Program-made: the position numbers and the translations under genes
Notes under the pieces: model-generated
Seen by the model: only the letters and a program-made list of their open reading frames with translations
Told to the model about the DNA's origin: nothing
The model's database searches: none
In this document: piece by piece, positions 28,523 to 38,637 of the stretch
Position numbering within the stretch: the first letter of the stretch is position 1
Layout of the letters: each line of letters opens with the position of its first letter
DNA from: Eulemur rufifrons
Lineage: Eukaryota > Chordata > Mammalia > Primates > Lemuridae
Direction: 5' to 3'
NCBI RefSeq assembly: GCF_041146395.1
Contig: NC_090999.1
Span: 66,097,001-66,161,000 of the forward strand
DNA length: 64,000 nt

Positions 28523-29640
28523 CTAATTTTTATCTTTACCTAGCTGGAACTTTTTATTCCTAAACCTACTAGTCTCTTCTCAACTTTTCTCTGCTTTGTT
28601 AGGCATATTGGCTCATTGTTAAGTCTCTTTTAGTTATTCTTGATCCTAATTAAAATTTTTAGATGGGTTAAAAGTTACATTTCCTCGTTGCTTATGCTGC
28701 AAGCATCAAATGATTAAAAAACAAAAAGAATTTATTTTCCTGCCATTAGTTTAATGAGTCATACTCTGGGACAGAATGGGGGTTGGTGGGAGGAAGGAGA
28801 GAGGTAAAGAAAAGGAAAAAGGAAAAAGCAGGCATGTTTCAGGAGAAACTCCAGCCAGGACTGTTGGGCTCCATGCTACTTTGTGACATGCGTCAAAATA
28901 AATGTAGGAAACAGCTTTTGCTTCAAAGTTTGGAATGTTGTGGTAACGGATATTTAGGTGAAGGAATGTTACAATGGGAATAGCTGACCTAAAACTCTTC
29001 CCCAAACCATCAGTTTTATTTATTAAACTTACTGAAGAGAAGAAAAGTGACAAGAGAAGGCATAGATCATTTTATTTATTTGACAAGTTACTCAGAGTTC
29101 TTTTCCTTGGTAGGGCAGCAATTAAGATGGGTTTTATTCTGCTCAGCACATGTGTTTGCTTGGTTTAAAATTGTTTACATGCTTCCTGGCAAAGCACTAA
29201 TGAAAATAGATCAGTATAAAGAACTTTTTTCTCCTTGTCTGTGGCACACTATGAAAGTTGCATTTTTAATGGATGATGAACGCAGTTGTTTTTAGGATTC
29301 CTGGATGAAGTCATGAAGTCTTGAAAATTTTGGAACCCAAAGTTTGGACTCATGTTACAATTTGAGTAACTGCTTTATAGAAAAGGGCCGGGTCTAATTT
29401 TGAGCCTGTGGCTTCATTCTCCTAAGTTTGAGGCTCTATTCCTAAGGGTAATATTTATAAGCCCACAATTAAGGCATGACTGTAGCTAGACTTTGCGTTG
29501 TGAGGAAAGAGATACATCCAGGCTACTTTCGGGCTCCATTTCTCCAATCAGGTGTTCTGTGCTATATTCTGCTGTTAATAAGTGTGCTGCAAAGTAAAGG
29601 CTTTGGACTCTCTGTTAAATAGGGTTAAACTTTTTTTTTT
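28523..29640. other. unassigned non-coding stretch
   Basis: Overlapping open frames of 60-100 codons on both strands between 28751 and 29295 have no domain. No repeat family is recognised. A short T-tract ends the interval (29630-29641). Confidence 0.5.
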
Positions 29641-29641
29641 T

Positions 29642-30170
29642 TGGAGCAAGATTTCTAAGAGACTTAAATGTTCAAGTGAGCATTGAGAGTGACCAAGAAA
29701 GGACGAGGTATGCAGTATTTCCGGACTATTATCAAGCGGTATCTATGCTCATCTCTCAGAACTCTGTTTCTCGGAACACGGTTAGGGAGAACCTGCCTAG
29801 AGTGATAGGCTTCCTGGTAAGTACACAGCTGGCGATCAGCCACTCTGGGCCCTGGTCCTCTAGAAGCACCTCCCCTGCCTGATTCAGCAGCAGGGCTTGT
29901 GACTGTCCTTTCTGCACTACTTGTATTAGCACTTCCTGAGGGAAGGCAGCCAGGGTGTCTATGGCCACCATCCAAAATGGGGCATTCCTGTCGATCTGTC
30001 TTAAACCAAGATGCCCATAGCACTTTGTCCTTTCTTAAACATGATCCTTTCGCCTTAGCACAAATTCCTAGACCAATTAGCCGTGGCCAGGGTAACAGTA
30101 TGAAATGGTCCAAACCACAGAAATTCAGTTCTGTTTTTCCTTGGATGGAGGCTGTGACAGGTAGTTAAGT
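29642..30170 (-). other. unassigned segment with protein-like minus frames
   Basis: Minus frames of 149 codons (29664-30113) and 71 codons (29756-29971) overlap. The 71-codon frame has balanced protein-like composition (AAFPQEVLIQVVQKGQSQAL, ITLGRFSLTVF) but I cannot assign it. The T-tract at 29630-29641 would be the A-tail of a minus-strand processed copy; no polyadenylation signal is seen. It could be a decayed retrocopy, a piece of an unrecognised repeat or chance. Confidence 0.25.
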
Positions 30171-30214
30171 TTTAAGGACTGGTAAATTTAGGTGGCATCT
30201 ATCTTCATGTAAGA

Positions 30215-30350
30215 TATTCATTCATTAATTCATTCATTTAGCAAGCAGTACTGAATACCTATTATGTATCAAGCACTGCATTAGACTATGAAGACATAAA
30301 CATGAATAAGACAAGGCATCTTCCTGGTTCTCAAGCAACGATTGGTTATT
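30215..30350 (-). repeat. L2 LINE 3' end
   Basis: TTCATTCATTAATTCATTCA, ACCTATTATGTATCAAGCAC and AAGACAAGGCATCTTCCTGG match the reverse complement of the L2 tail and adjacent 3' end. Confidence 0.8.
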
Positions 30351-30454
30351 TTAACAGTTAATATAAAGGTTGTTCTTGCCTGCTTCAGAAAATATTGCTC
30401 AGATGTAAAAGTAGCTGCTCCATTTTTGAAAGCCAGTATGGGTGATTTTAAAAT

Positions 30455-30552
30455 ATATATGTAAATTTTATTATTAAAAATATGTATGTTTAGATATATA
30501 TTTTAAATTATGCATTTTTATATATAATATATATTTATTACATAAATAATAT
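30455..30552. repeat. AT-rich low-complexity tract
   Basis: Almost pure A/T with alternating TA runs, immediately left of the MER2 element. Confidence 0.8.
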
Positions 30553-30553
30553 A

Positions 30554-30881
30554 CAGTCATGCATAGCTTAAATGATTGTGAAAAGTTTTGAGAAGTGCAT
30601 AGGTAGGTGATTTCATCATTGTGTGAACGTCGTAGAGTGTACTTACACAAACCAAGATGGTATAGCCTACCACATGCCTAGGCTATATGATATAGCCTAT
30701 TGCTCCTAAGCTGCAAACCTGTACAGCATGTGACTGTACCAAATACTGCAGGCAATTGCAACACAAAGTATTTGTGTATCTAAACATAGAAAAGATACAG
30801 TAAAAAGTAAGGTATTATAATCCTATGGGACCGCTTTTGTGTATGCTATTGACTGAAGTGTCTTTACGTGGTGCATGACTA
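30554..30881 (+). mobile_element. MER2 DNA transposon (Tigger-related, Tc1/mariner)
   Basis: 328 bp with ends CAGTCATGC and GCATGACTA, flanked by TA on both sides, as for Tc1/mariner-type elements. Internal landmarks GTAGAGTGTACTTACACAAA, GGCTATATGATATAGCCTAT and CCTGTACAGCATGTGACTG fit MER2, a non-autonomous element of the Tigger group, close to its usual length (about 345 bp). Confidence 0.9.
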
Positions 30882-30941
30882 TATAAATGTATGGTAAATA
30901 CATAAATACGTTTATTATATTTATCTCTGTTATTTTCCTGA

Positions 30942-31518
30942 ATGTCATTTGATCTAAATGTGCTGTGGTACTCCTTCCACAGAGACCAGCATCGTGAAGT
31001 GCCAGGACAGGGATGGGACACCAGGACTCCAGTACTTGTTGGTTGTTTTCCTGATGGCACTGGAAGATTGTGGTCTCTTTGCACGAGACGTGGTGCAGGT
31101 CCACATGATGTCACCGCCTTTCCCCTTGTGCATTCTCAAGACAGGCAGCCCAGATGGCACCGTGATTCACTGTGGGGCAGGAAAGACAATGCAGCCGTGT
31201 CTGCAGTGCTGCCAGAAGAAATGCATCCATAGAAGCTGTGTGGATCTTTGCTGTCCCTGGGCTCTCCCTCCCTGTGCAGGTATTGATGAAGAAGAGAGTT
31301 GCAGGGCAAGAACAAAATTGATTTGTTCTCTTATCTGAGTTTAGAAGGATACTTCAAGGCAGTTCTAGAGCCATCTCAAACTTGCTCAGTGTTGCCAATG
31401 TGCATGCGTAGAGATCCCTACAGCTCTGTTGGGTTCTGATTGAATGTGTTGTAAACTATATGTAGGAAACTTAGCAGGGTTAAAGAGCCATCTAGGTTGA
31501 AAAAAAAAAAAAAAAAAG
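30942..31518 (+). other. unassigned segment with open frames; right part duplicated
   Basis: Non-Alu, GC-richer segment starting after the MER2 element and ending in an A-run (31501-31517). A 126-codon frame (30958-31338) crosses it; two other plus frames and three minus frames also stay open, so openness is not informative. CTCCTTCCACAG at 30971-30982 resembles a splice acceptor and TGTGCAG/GTATTG at about 31274-31285 a donor. Its right part (31221-31325) has a diverged copy at 32949-33062. No protein family is recognised. Possible decayed retrocopy, cryptic exon or unlisted repeat. Confidence 0.3.
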
Positions 31519-31865
31519 GAAATGTTTCCACCTGGGACATTTAAATATATCCATTAGATTCTACTTCATTGTTAAAGAAAATTGGGCTATCTTGGGATGA
31601 AAAGGATAAAAGGCAAGATTATTGAATTTACCGTTGGCGAGCATTTGGAATTGCTTTCCATTCATAGCCAGATAAGGAGAGTGAAGGGGGGAAGACATCC
31701 TTCCACTATGCACTAAGAATCCCGCTACTCACCCTTCCTCTGGCTAACATTCTGCAAAGCAACAACCTCACACGTCGTTCTTTATTGAATCACTGGGTAA
31801 CTGCTGACCCCACAACTGAGTGGTAAGCCTGCTTTTCCTTCGGTCAGCTTTGCTCATCTACTCTT
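31519..31865. other. unassigned non-coding stretch
   Basis: No repeat or gene recognised. Confidence 0.5.
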
Positions 31866-32060
31866 CACAATTTTCTGAGGGCTTACTCATCGTGTGTCAG
31901 GCACTGTGCAGGGCACCCAAGCAAACACAGCAGCCTACAAGACAGACACTCTGCCGCCCACTGACATATACGTAACTAAGCGCAATACAAATGTGTGTGA
32001 TAAACTCCACATAAAGCAGTGCAAAGGAAGTTGTGACTGCTCCGTAGAATGTGATCATGA
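31866..32060 (-). repeat. L2 LINE 3' part
   Basis: TTCTGAGGGCTTACTCATCG, GTGTCAGGCACTGTGCAGG and ATAAAGCAGTGCAAAGGAAG follow the reverse complement of the L2 3' end in order. Confidence 0.6.
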
Positions 32061-32625
32061 GTAGGCAGATTGATAGCTCTGTGTGGACCAGTTGCATAAA
32101 GACCCATGGTGAGCAACATCATTGCAACATCATAGCATCCCCATTATTTTAAAACAAAAACATGAAACTCATGTTACTGCATTCTTTCAGAACTTCATTT
32201 TGCAACTCTCATGTACTCTTGAAGCAAAGACCGTGACACCAGAAACTTTGTTCCTTTTCAGCAGTTCACCTTCTGGAAATGTAAGTGGGTACCTGGTGTA
32301 TTATAGGCCATTATCAGAGCTCAGCATGATCGTGGATCTGGCCTGGTACTCCGTGTTTTCGAGGCAGTTCTAAGATATGCTGCTCTCTCAGACAAATTGT
32401 TCTCTGATTTACGATAATATTTTCATATTTTAATAAATGAGGTTTCTAATTTTTATTATATAATGTCTTTATTTTGAAAGATCACATTCATTTGCCATAT
32501 TTCATCAATTTTAAGATATACATTTTTTCACATTTTAATATCTTTGAAATCAGATGTGTTTTACAATCAATGACATGTCATGGTTGAATTGGCAGCATTT
32601 CTCCTCACCCTTTAAAAAATTTTCT
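32061..32625. other. unassigned non-coding stretch
   Basis: No repeat or gene recognised; AT-rich. Confidence 0.5.
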
Positions 32626-32627
32626 TT

Positions 32628-32899
32628 AGGCTGGTGGCTCACGCCTGTAATCCTAGCACTCTGGGAGGGTAAGGAGGGAGATTGCTTGAGGGCAGCAGTT
32701 CAAGACCAGCCTGAGCAAGAGTGAGACCCCCTCTCTACTAAAAATAGAAAGAATTAGCTAGGTGTGGTGGCATGCACCTGTAATCCCAGCTATTTAGGAG
32801 GCTGATGCAGGATGATTGCTTGAGCCCAGCAGTTTGAGGTTGCAGTGAGCTAGACTGATGCCACAGCACTCTAGCCTAGGCAACAAAGCGAGACTCTGT

Positions 32900-32926
<27 letters not shown>
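32628..32926 (+). mobile_element. Alu SINE, the only plus-strand copy
   Basis: GGCTGGTGGCTCACGCCTG, CCAGCCTGAGCAAGAGTGAG, GAGGTTGCAGTGAGCTAGAC, GCGAGACTCTGTCTC and an A-tail (32903-32928). The 5' GGCCGGGCGC is trimmed. An AAATTTTCTTTA-like word flanks both sides with slippage. No extra right-arm block. Confidence 0.95.
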
Positions 32927-32943
<17 letters not shown>

Positions 32944-32948
32944 AAAGG

Positions 32949-33062
32949 CACATGCCTATAGAGGTTGTATGGATCTTTGCTGCCTCTGGGCTTTTCTTCC
33001 CTGTGCTTAGGTACAGGTTTTGACAAAGAAGAGAGTTCCAGGGTAAGAGCAAAGTTGACTTG
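32949..33062 (+). repeat. diverged second copy of the 31.2-kb segment
   Basis: Shares with 31221-31325 the words TGGATCTTTGCTG, TTCCCTGTGC (CTCCCTGTGC in copy one) and AAGAAGAGAGTT, in the same order and spacing; I estimate roughly 80% identity by eye over about 105 bp. The Alu lies directly upstream, so the copy may have been longer before that insertion. Confidence 0.75.
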
Positions 33063-33304
33063 GGAAACATTGGAGACCCTTCATGTTTCGAAAACCTGAC
33101 ACATTAAAGGAATTCGAGGATTCATGCCATTTGAGTCCTATAGTTGTGAGAAAACCAGGGCACTTTATCCTATATCTTGACATATTATTTCATCCTCTCC
33201 TAATAGTATAGATAGATATGGAATAAAATTGATTCATGAATTTGGACTGTTCCATAATGAATTCCTCTAACATTCGGTGAATGCTACAAAGCATACGTTC
33301 TCTC
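33063..33304. other. unassigned spacer
   Basis: No feature recognised. Confidence 0.5.
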
Positions 33305-33333
33305 ACCTGTTACATTTGAAGAATGTAACAGGT
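33305..33333. repeat. 12-bp perfect inverted repeat with 5-nt loop
   Basis: Arms acctgttacatt (33305-33316) and aatgtaacaggt (33322-33333) are exact reverse complements around loop tgaag. It could fold as a stable hairpin in RNA or single-stranded DNA. Not part of a repeat I recognise. Confidence 0.9.
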
Positions 33334-35639
33334 AAGAAAGACACTCCTATATGAAGAGTGAAATGACTATGAGACATGTCATAATACAATATATGAATAA
33401 GTACTAAATAAGAGGGTCAGACAATCTAAATCCTGAGTGGGAAGGTTACTTTGGGCTGGGAAAAGTTAATGGAAGATATAAGAGGTGAACTGGTCTTTGA
33501 AAGCTATAAAAAACATGTATGAGTAAAAATGGTGGAGGGAGAATAACATATTTTCTCCCTCAATTTTTTTTAGCATCTATCTTCAGTCGACACAGCCATA
33601 GATGAATTCAAAGTGGATGTGTATTTTTAGACTCAGAACATGCATTTGAAAGTACAGCATACATTTATGAGATTGGCTCTTTTACTAAGAACCAGTTAGA
33701 ATGTCTGCTTTTCTGGGAATTCTGAACACTTCTCACTAAATTGGGGTGGCGAAAGGAGACAGCAAAGCACTGACTCATGTGTGAGATGGCACAGGAAGGA
33801 CCGGCAGGGCAGATTTAGCTCCAGGGAGGTTTCCAGGGGACTTGCTATCTGAGACCTGAATGTGAATTGAGTATAAACCATGACTCGGAGAGCGCTCTTG
33901 AACTGGGTAAGGTAACTAAGCAGTTCTCACCCGAAACAAGCTAGAATAGGCCATTCTTGGCTTATTTAGTAGGTAATTTTGAGGTCTTCTAAATGAATAA
34001 GCATGCGTTTTGGAAGATAATCTTGAATCCCTTGTGGTCTTGCAATTAACACTTCAAATCCCAGTGAGCCCTGTTCTTCCTGAGCTCAGGCTATGGGATG
34101 CTGTACTACTATGGGACTTAGTTGAGGACAGATTTCTGTTCAACTGGGCCTAGCTTCCCTTCTTCCCTTCTTTCATTTCCTTCCTCACTTCTTCTAAGAC
34201 TTTAAAGTCCAATCCGAGCATTCTATAAGCACTATCAATAAAGATTGATGTTATTTTTTACATTTATAGTGCAGTTCTAAACTTTTAAATTAAGTGATGA
34301 AGACCTACTCCACAATCTTCAATACCAGATCACACTGCTTTTAGAATGAGGTATGTTTTTAAACAACTCCACAGGAAAGTGAAGAGCCAGGCCTGAGAAC
34401 CATTGTGTTGGTGTGGGAACCCAGTCAGAACCAGTGAAAATCTCTAAATCCAGAGGTCAAAGCTGGTCCAGCCTAGTGAATCATGAGGTAGAATTTCTCC
34501 AGAAGCTGTTGGAACAGAGACTGCTGTGGATATCCAGAACATTCTAGGTCCCAATGCTGAATTTCCCCTAGATTAAGGATTTCAACATCTTTGTCTGTGT
34601 TCTGCCCTCTGGCTTCAGAGTAAGCCACACTGTCATCCCTGTAGCTAATGTACAAAGTACCTTTGTGAAACTTAGACAATGCCACCCCTTTCTTTAGTCA
34701 TTATTGCTATTTTCTGAGAAATTGTCAGAATAAATATACAAATCTATGATGATAACATTGTAAATGGTACCTCATGGAGTTGTGCAGTGCACAGACTGTA
34801 CAACCACACCCTATGGCCTATCATGTTCTTGTTTTTCCTGCTTAAACAAGTCATGACCTGAACTAGTGACCTGGAAACTCTAGGCCTCAGATGACAATTG
34901 TTGGCAGGCTGGCCTAAGCATAGCAATTAAGATTAAAGGCAACTTCAAAGTCTGAGATGATGGGTTAGATGTTCTCAAAAGGCTCCCTGCCTCATGGCTC
35001 TGCCATGTTGCTTAATTTAGCCCAGGTTGCTAGGGAAATGAATTCAAAGTTGACCAAGTCAGTGTCTAAAAGCTGTGAGTGGATAATAAATATAATTCAT
35101 GGCAAATATGCCTTTGTTTGACAACCTTGGATGGATTTATTTGCTTACACAGAGCTGAAGTCTAATGAAACTTGCCTAGTCTCAGCAAAATTGCTGAGTA
35201 AGCTGGGTTTATTTTGAGATTCTTCAGCATCTTCTTTTTTTTTCTGTCCCTTTCTTCCTGGAAGTAGACACCAAGAAGAAGTATGCGTGTTACACATGGG
35301 ATAATCTCACCAGAGGATTCATCCTATACCTCATTGCTTGGCCATGCTCTCCATGGGTGGTTCCCATCTTCATTGGAGCTACACTTCAGCAGGCTCTGGT
35401 TGTATAAGCAGTGCTGTCCCCTAGAACTTTCTGTAATGATAGAAATGTTATATTATCTGTGCCATCCAAACAAGGTAGGCATATGCGGCTTTTGAGCACT
35501 TGAAATATGGCTTATGAAACCAAGAAACTGAATTTTTAAATTTTAAATACTTTTAATTAATTTAAATTTAATATAGCTACACCGTGGCTAGTAGTGACCA
35601 TCTGAAAAATAGTTTTTATCCAGAGTGGGAGAACAGTAA
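33334..35639. other. unassigned repeat-poor stretch
   Basis: About 2.3 kb without recognised repeat, gene or RNA. Open frames stay at or below 70 codons. Confidence 0.5.
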
Positions 35640-35850
35640 TATTTGTTGCGTACCTTCCAACTGTCAGGAAAATTCTTTTTATGATCTTATTTAATCCTCA
35701 TAAAAATCTTTCAAGGTAGACATTATGATTTCCATTTTACAGATCAAAAATGACTGAAGCTCGGGAAATCAGTTGCCTGAAGTTTTATAACTAATAAGTG
35801 AGCAAATCAGCATTCAAACTTAGGTGTCTTTGCTTCTAAAGCCTGCACTT
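35640..35850 (-). repeat. MIR SINE, near full length
   Basis: Reverse-complement MIR: CTTATTTAATCCTCATAAA, TTTCCATTTTACAGATCAAA, CAGTTGCCTGAAGTTTTATA, AACTAATAAGTGAGCAAATC, ATTCAAACTTAGGTGTCTTT and CTAAAGCCTGCACT in order. Confidence 0.85.
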
Positions 35851-36479
35851 GAAGGTTTTTTGGGGAAGTAGTCTTTACTGTGAAGAGGTAAAAGCTAAAT
35901 TTACAATAATAATAATAATCATAACCACTATCAAAACACTCCCATCAAATGTCACTGTATAGTAAAAGTAGAATTCCAGAGAGGAAGTGAAAAGAGAAAG
36001 TGTGGGAGTCCAGGACCAAAGCAACACACTTAGCAGACAGCAGTGCGGTGCTGGAGGTGGTGGGCGCCGGGGAGAAGGGGCTGAAACTCCTGTGCTGGTG
36101 AGAAGCAGACTGTCATCACTGCGGCCTCCTCAACCTTTCAAACGCCCAGAGTCCTCTCCTTTGTCCTTTCTTCATCAGATTAAAATCAGGCTTTCATACC
36201 CTGAGTAGAACCACCAGAAGCTCACTTATTAGTTGCTGCTTGGGACTGAGTAGAGGTTTGTCTGGGAGTTGTCAGCTTCTTTTCATTAGAGCCCAAGTCC
36301 TGACCACGGACAGGTCCAGGTCCTCTTGCTCGGCTGGTTTTCTCCCCACCCCTACTCTTCTTCCTTTATGCCCTTAAGATGTCCAGAGCCACGTTGATAG
36401 TTCTTTCTCCTTTCCCCTATGTCCTGCATTTTTCATGATTCTTCCCTACATGTAGCAAATATACATTCATCCCCTAGGC
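35851..36479. other. unassigned stretch with AAT repeat
   Basis: A short (AAT)n tract lies at about 35904-35918. A GC-richer patch at 36040-36100 (GTGGTGGGCGCCGGGGAGAA) is open for 73 codons but shows no domain. No repeat family recognised. Confidence 0.5.
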
Positions 36480-36655
36480 AGTGGTTCTCAGCCCTGGCTG
36501 TGTTAGAATGAATCAGCACGCTTTTAAAAGCACAGCTGACAGGGATCCACCCCAGACAAACTGAGTTTGAATTTCTGAGAGCGGGGTCTGGCCATCAGTA
36601 TGTTTTTAAAGTTCCCTAAGTGATCCCAATGTGCAGGCAGGGCTGAGAATCACTG
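36480..36655 (+). mobile_element. MER5A (non-autonomous hAT-Charlie)
   Basis: Left end CAGTGGTTCTCAGCCCTGG and right end GGCTGAGAATCACTG form the MER5 terminal inverted repeats. Inside: CTTTTAAAAGCACAG, GATCCACCCCAGACAAACTG, GGCCATCAGTATGTTTTTAA. Length about 176 bp, near the family's usual 189. A clear 8-bp duplication is not seen. Confidence 0.92.
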
Positions 36656-36927
36656 CCTTTGCTGATTATCCATCTGCAGGACTCCCAGAGTCCTACTGCT
36701 TCCAGACTTTTGGAACCCAGAGTGTTAGATAGGTGGATTTGTGGGTGGAGAAGGGTGGGTGTCATAGGTCGTAAGTGATAAGCAGTTGGACAAGTGGCTC
36801 AGGGCACCTGAAGGTGAGAAAGCCAAAAGGACCCCACAGACGATGACAAGCTATTATGGATGGGTAGAGCACAAGAGACCTGATGAAAGAGAGATCTGTA
36901 GGGTGAATTATCAATATTGACATTTCA
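36656..36927. other. unassigned spacer
   Basis: No feature recognised. Confidence 0.5.
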
Positions 36928-37030
36928 CCCATTCAGCAATCATTTATCGAAAACTTTTTGCACCAGCCCCTGCCATAGAGATATGAAGATAGAAAAGAAG
37001 GGTCCCTGCCATGGAAAAAGTTGGTTGTAG
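36928..37030 (-). repeat. L2 LINE 3' end fragment
   Basis: CCCATTCAGCAATCATTTAT, CACCAGCCCCTGCCATAGAG and GGGTCCCTGCCATGG are the reverse complement of the L2 3' end, diverged. A (GA)n patch follows at about 37047-37071. Confidence 0.6.
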
Positions 37031-37071
37031 GGTAGTAAATTAACAAGAGAGAGAGAGGTAGAGAGATAGAG

Positions 37072-37769
37072 AAACTTGGTTGACCAAGTAAGCATAGCCC
37101 ACATTGAACTACTTATGTGTGCCATTTACTATGCATTACTCAGCACAATTAGCTCTCATACATATTATAAAATGTGTTGAATTATATTTGTTGTGAGCTG
37201 CATTCAATTAAAGCAGTATCCTCTTCTGATATCTTCATCTTTATGTGGTCTGTTTTTGCACGTTGAAACAAATTACAGGAGTCTTAGTGCAATATCCACC
37301 TGCAACTTTTCTCATAAAGATTATGCGTGAAGTACATGTTTGTAATCGTTTTTGGCAAATGCCTTGGTATAAAATGCATTCACTAAGTCCGCTCATCTTC
37401 TTAAGCATCTCTCTTTACCAATCCATTCCCTCCACCACATCACCCTTAAAAACTTACCACATGTAACCATAGCCTGAATCAAAGTCTTTTCTGTGCTTTG
37501 ATGGGGATATAAATGGGAAATGAAAAACCTCTTCCTTGACAGTTAGGGTCTACGTTTGTGGGAACATCACAATGTCCTCCTCTCCCCTGGAAGCGGCATT
37601 AAGTATGTCTCCATGGTTTTGTGTCTACTTATTCTCAGCTTCAGCATCAGTATTATTTAAAAAACTGACTTAGTTTTATCACATGTGTGGTAATTGAGGT
37701 GCTACCTCCCATGGAAGACGGGGAAAGCGTGGAGGATGAAAACTCTGATCGTGTGGACACTTGACTTTC
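37072..37769. other. unassigned non-coding stretch
   Basis: No repeat or gene recognised. Confidence 0.5.
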
Positions 37770-37966
37770 TCTTTGCACCTGTGTAACATAAATAATATAA
37801 ACATGGCATTAGTTTCATCTGTTTTTGTACTTTGCCTAAATGAAATCATACAGGCATAGGATTTTGTTTCCAATTTCTTTCATTTGACACTATATTTGTG
37901 AGGGTCATTCATACTGTTATGTGTAGTTGTAGATGGTTTAGCTTCACAGCTGTATAGTAGCAGCCC
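37770..37966 (-). mobile_element. old L1 3' UTR fragment
   Basis: TTAGTTTCATCTGTTTTTGT, AAATGAAATCATACAGGCAT, TTTGTGAGGGTCATTCATAC and CAGCTGTATAGTAG match the reverse complement of L1M-type 3' sequence. It stops exactly where the hAT element begins, so it may have been that element's landing site. Confidence 0.7.
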
Positions 37967-38637
37967 CCAACCTTTTTGGCACCAGGGACTGGTTTCATGG
38001 AAGACAGTTTTTACACGGACTGGCAGCAGGGGATGGTTTCAGGATGGTTCAAGTGCATTACATTTATTGTGCACTTATTTCTATTATTATTACACTGTAA
38101 TACATAATGAAAGAATTATACCACTCACCATAATGCAGAATCAGTGGAAGCCCTGAGCTTGTTTTTCTGCAACTAGATAGTCCCATCTGGGGGTGACGGG
38201 AGACAGTGACACCCAAAGTGTGTTGCTTATGTCCAGTCTACTCCGTAATCGCATTTTGGTTGCTGTCACTGCAGAAAACCCTGCTTCACAAAGATAAGAT
38301 GTTGTAAATGGGAGGAGGCTTTTCAGTGCTTTTGTGGCAATCTCTGGATGTTCTGCCTTGACTTTAATCCAGGACCTATGGAAATTTGAAGTTGTCTCAA
38401 ACATACTTTTAAGGCCACCATCATTTTCGATCTTAAGCAGTTGATCCTCTTGTAGCACAGACAAAGTCAATTCACCTGGCTTATTCACAAATGGGCACGG
38501 ATCCATTCCTTCCCAGTTCAGGGGTCTTCTGTGGTTGGGAAGTAATGTTCAAACTCTTCTGCAAGCTGAGATAGGTGGTCATGCACCAGCTGGGAGAAAG
38601 AAGGCCCTGGCTCAGTCTCTTTCATAGGCTGAAATAC
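37967..38637 (-). mobile_element. hAT (Charlie-type) transposon fragment
   Basis: One end is intact at 37967 (CAGCCCCCAACCTTTTTGGC, then ACCAGGGACTGGTTTCATGG), the same end type as the element at 2343. Minus strand reads the end of a transposase gene, then about 150 bp of non-coding end. The other end is missing: the sequence switches to L1 at about 38638 without the second inverted repeat. Confidence 0.9.
38141..38637 (-). pseudogene. hAT transposase C-terminal remnant
   Basis: hAT transposases cut and paste the element; the C-terminal hATC segment serves dimerisation. The minus frame 38141-38506 (121 codons) reads LLPFTTSYLCEAGFSAVTAT, then KMRLRSRLDISNTLWVSLSP, a clear hATC match of the type shared with domesticated ZBED/SCAND3-like genes. 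The upstream frame (38518-38637) has LVHDHLSQLAEEFEHYFPTT. The two are out of phase by a small indel near 38515-38525. BED finger and catalytic core are lost. Non-functional fossil. Confidence 0.9.
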
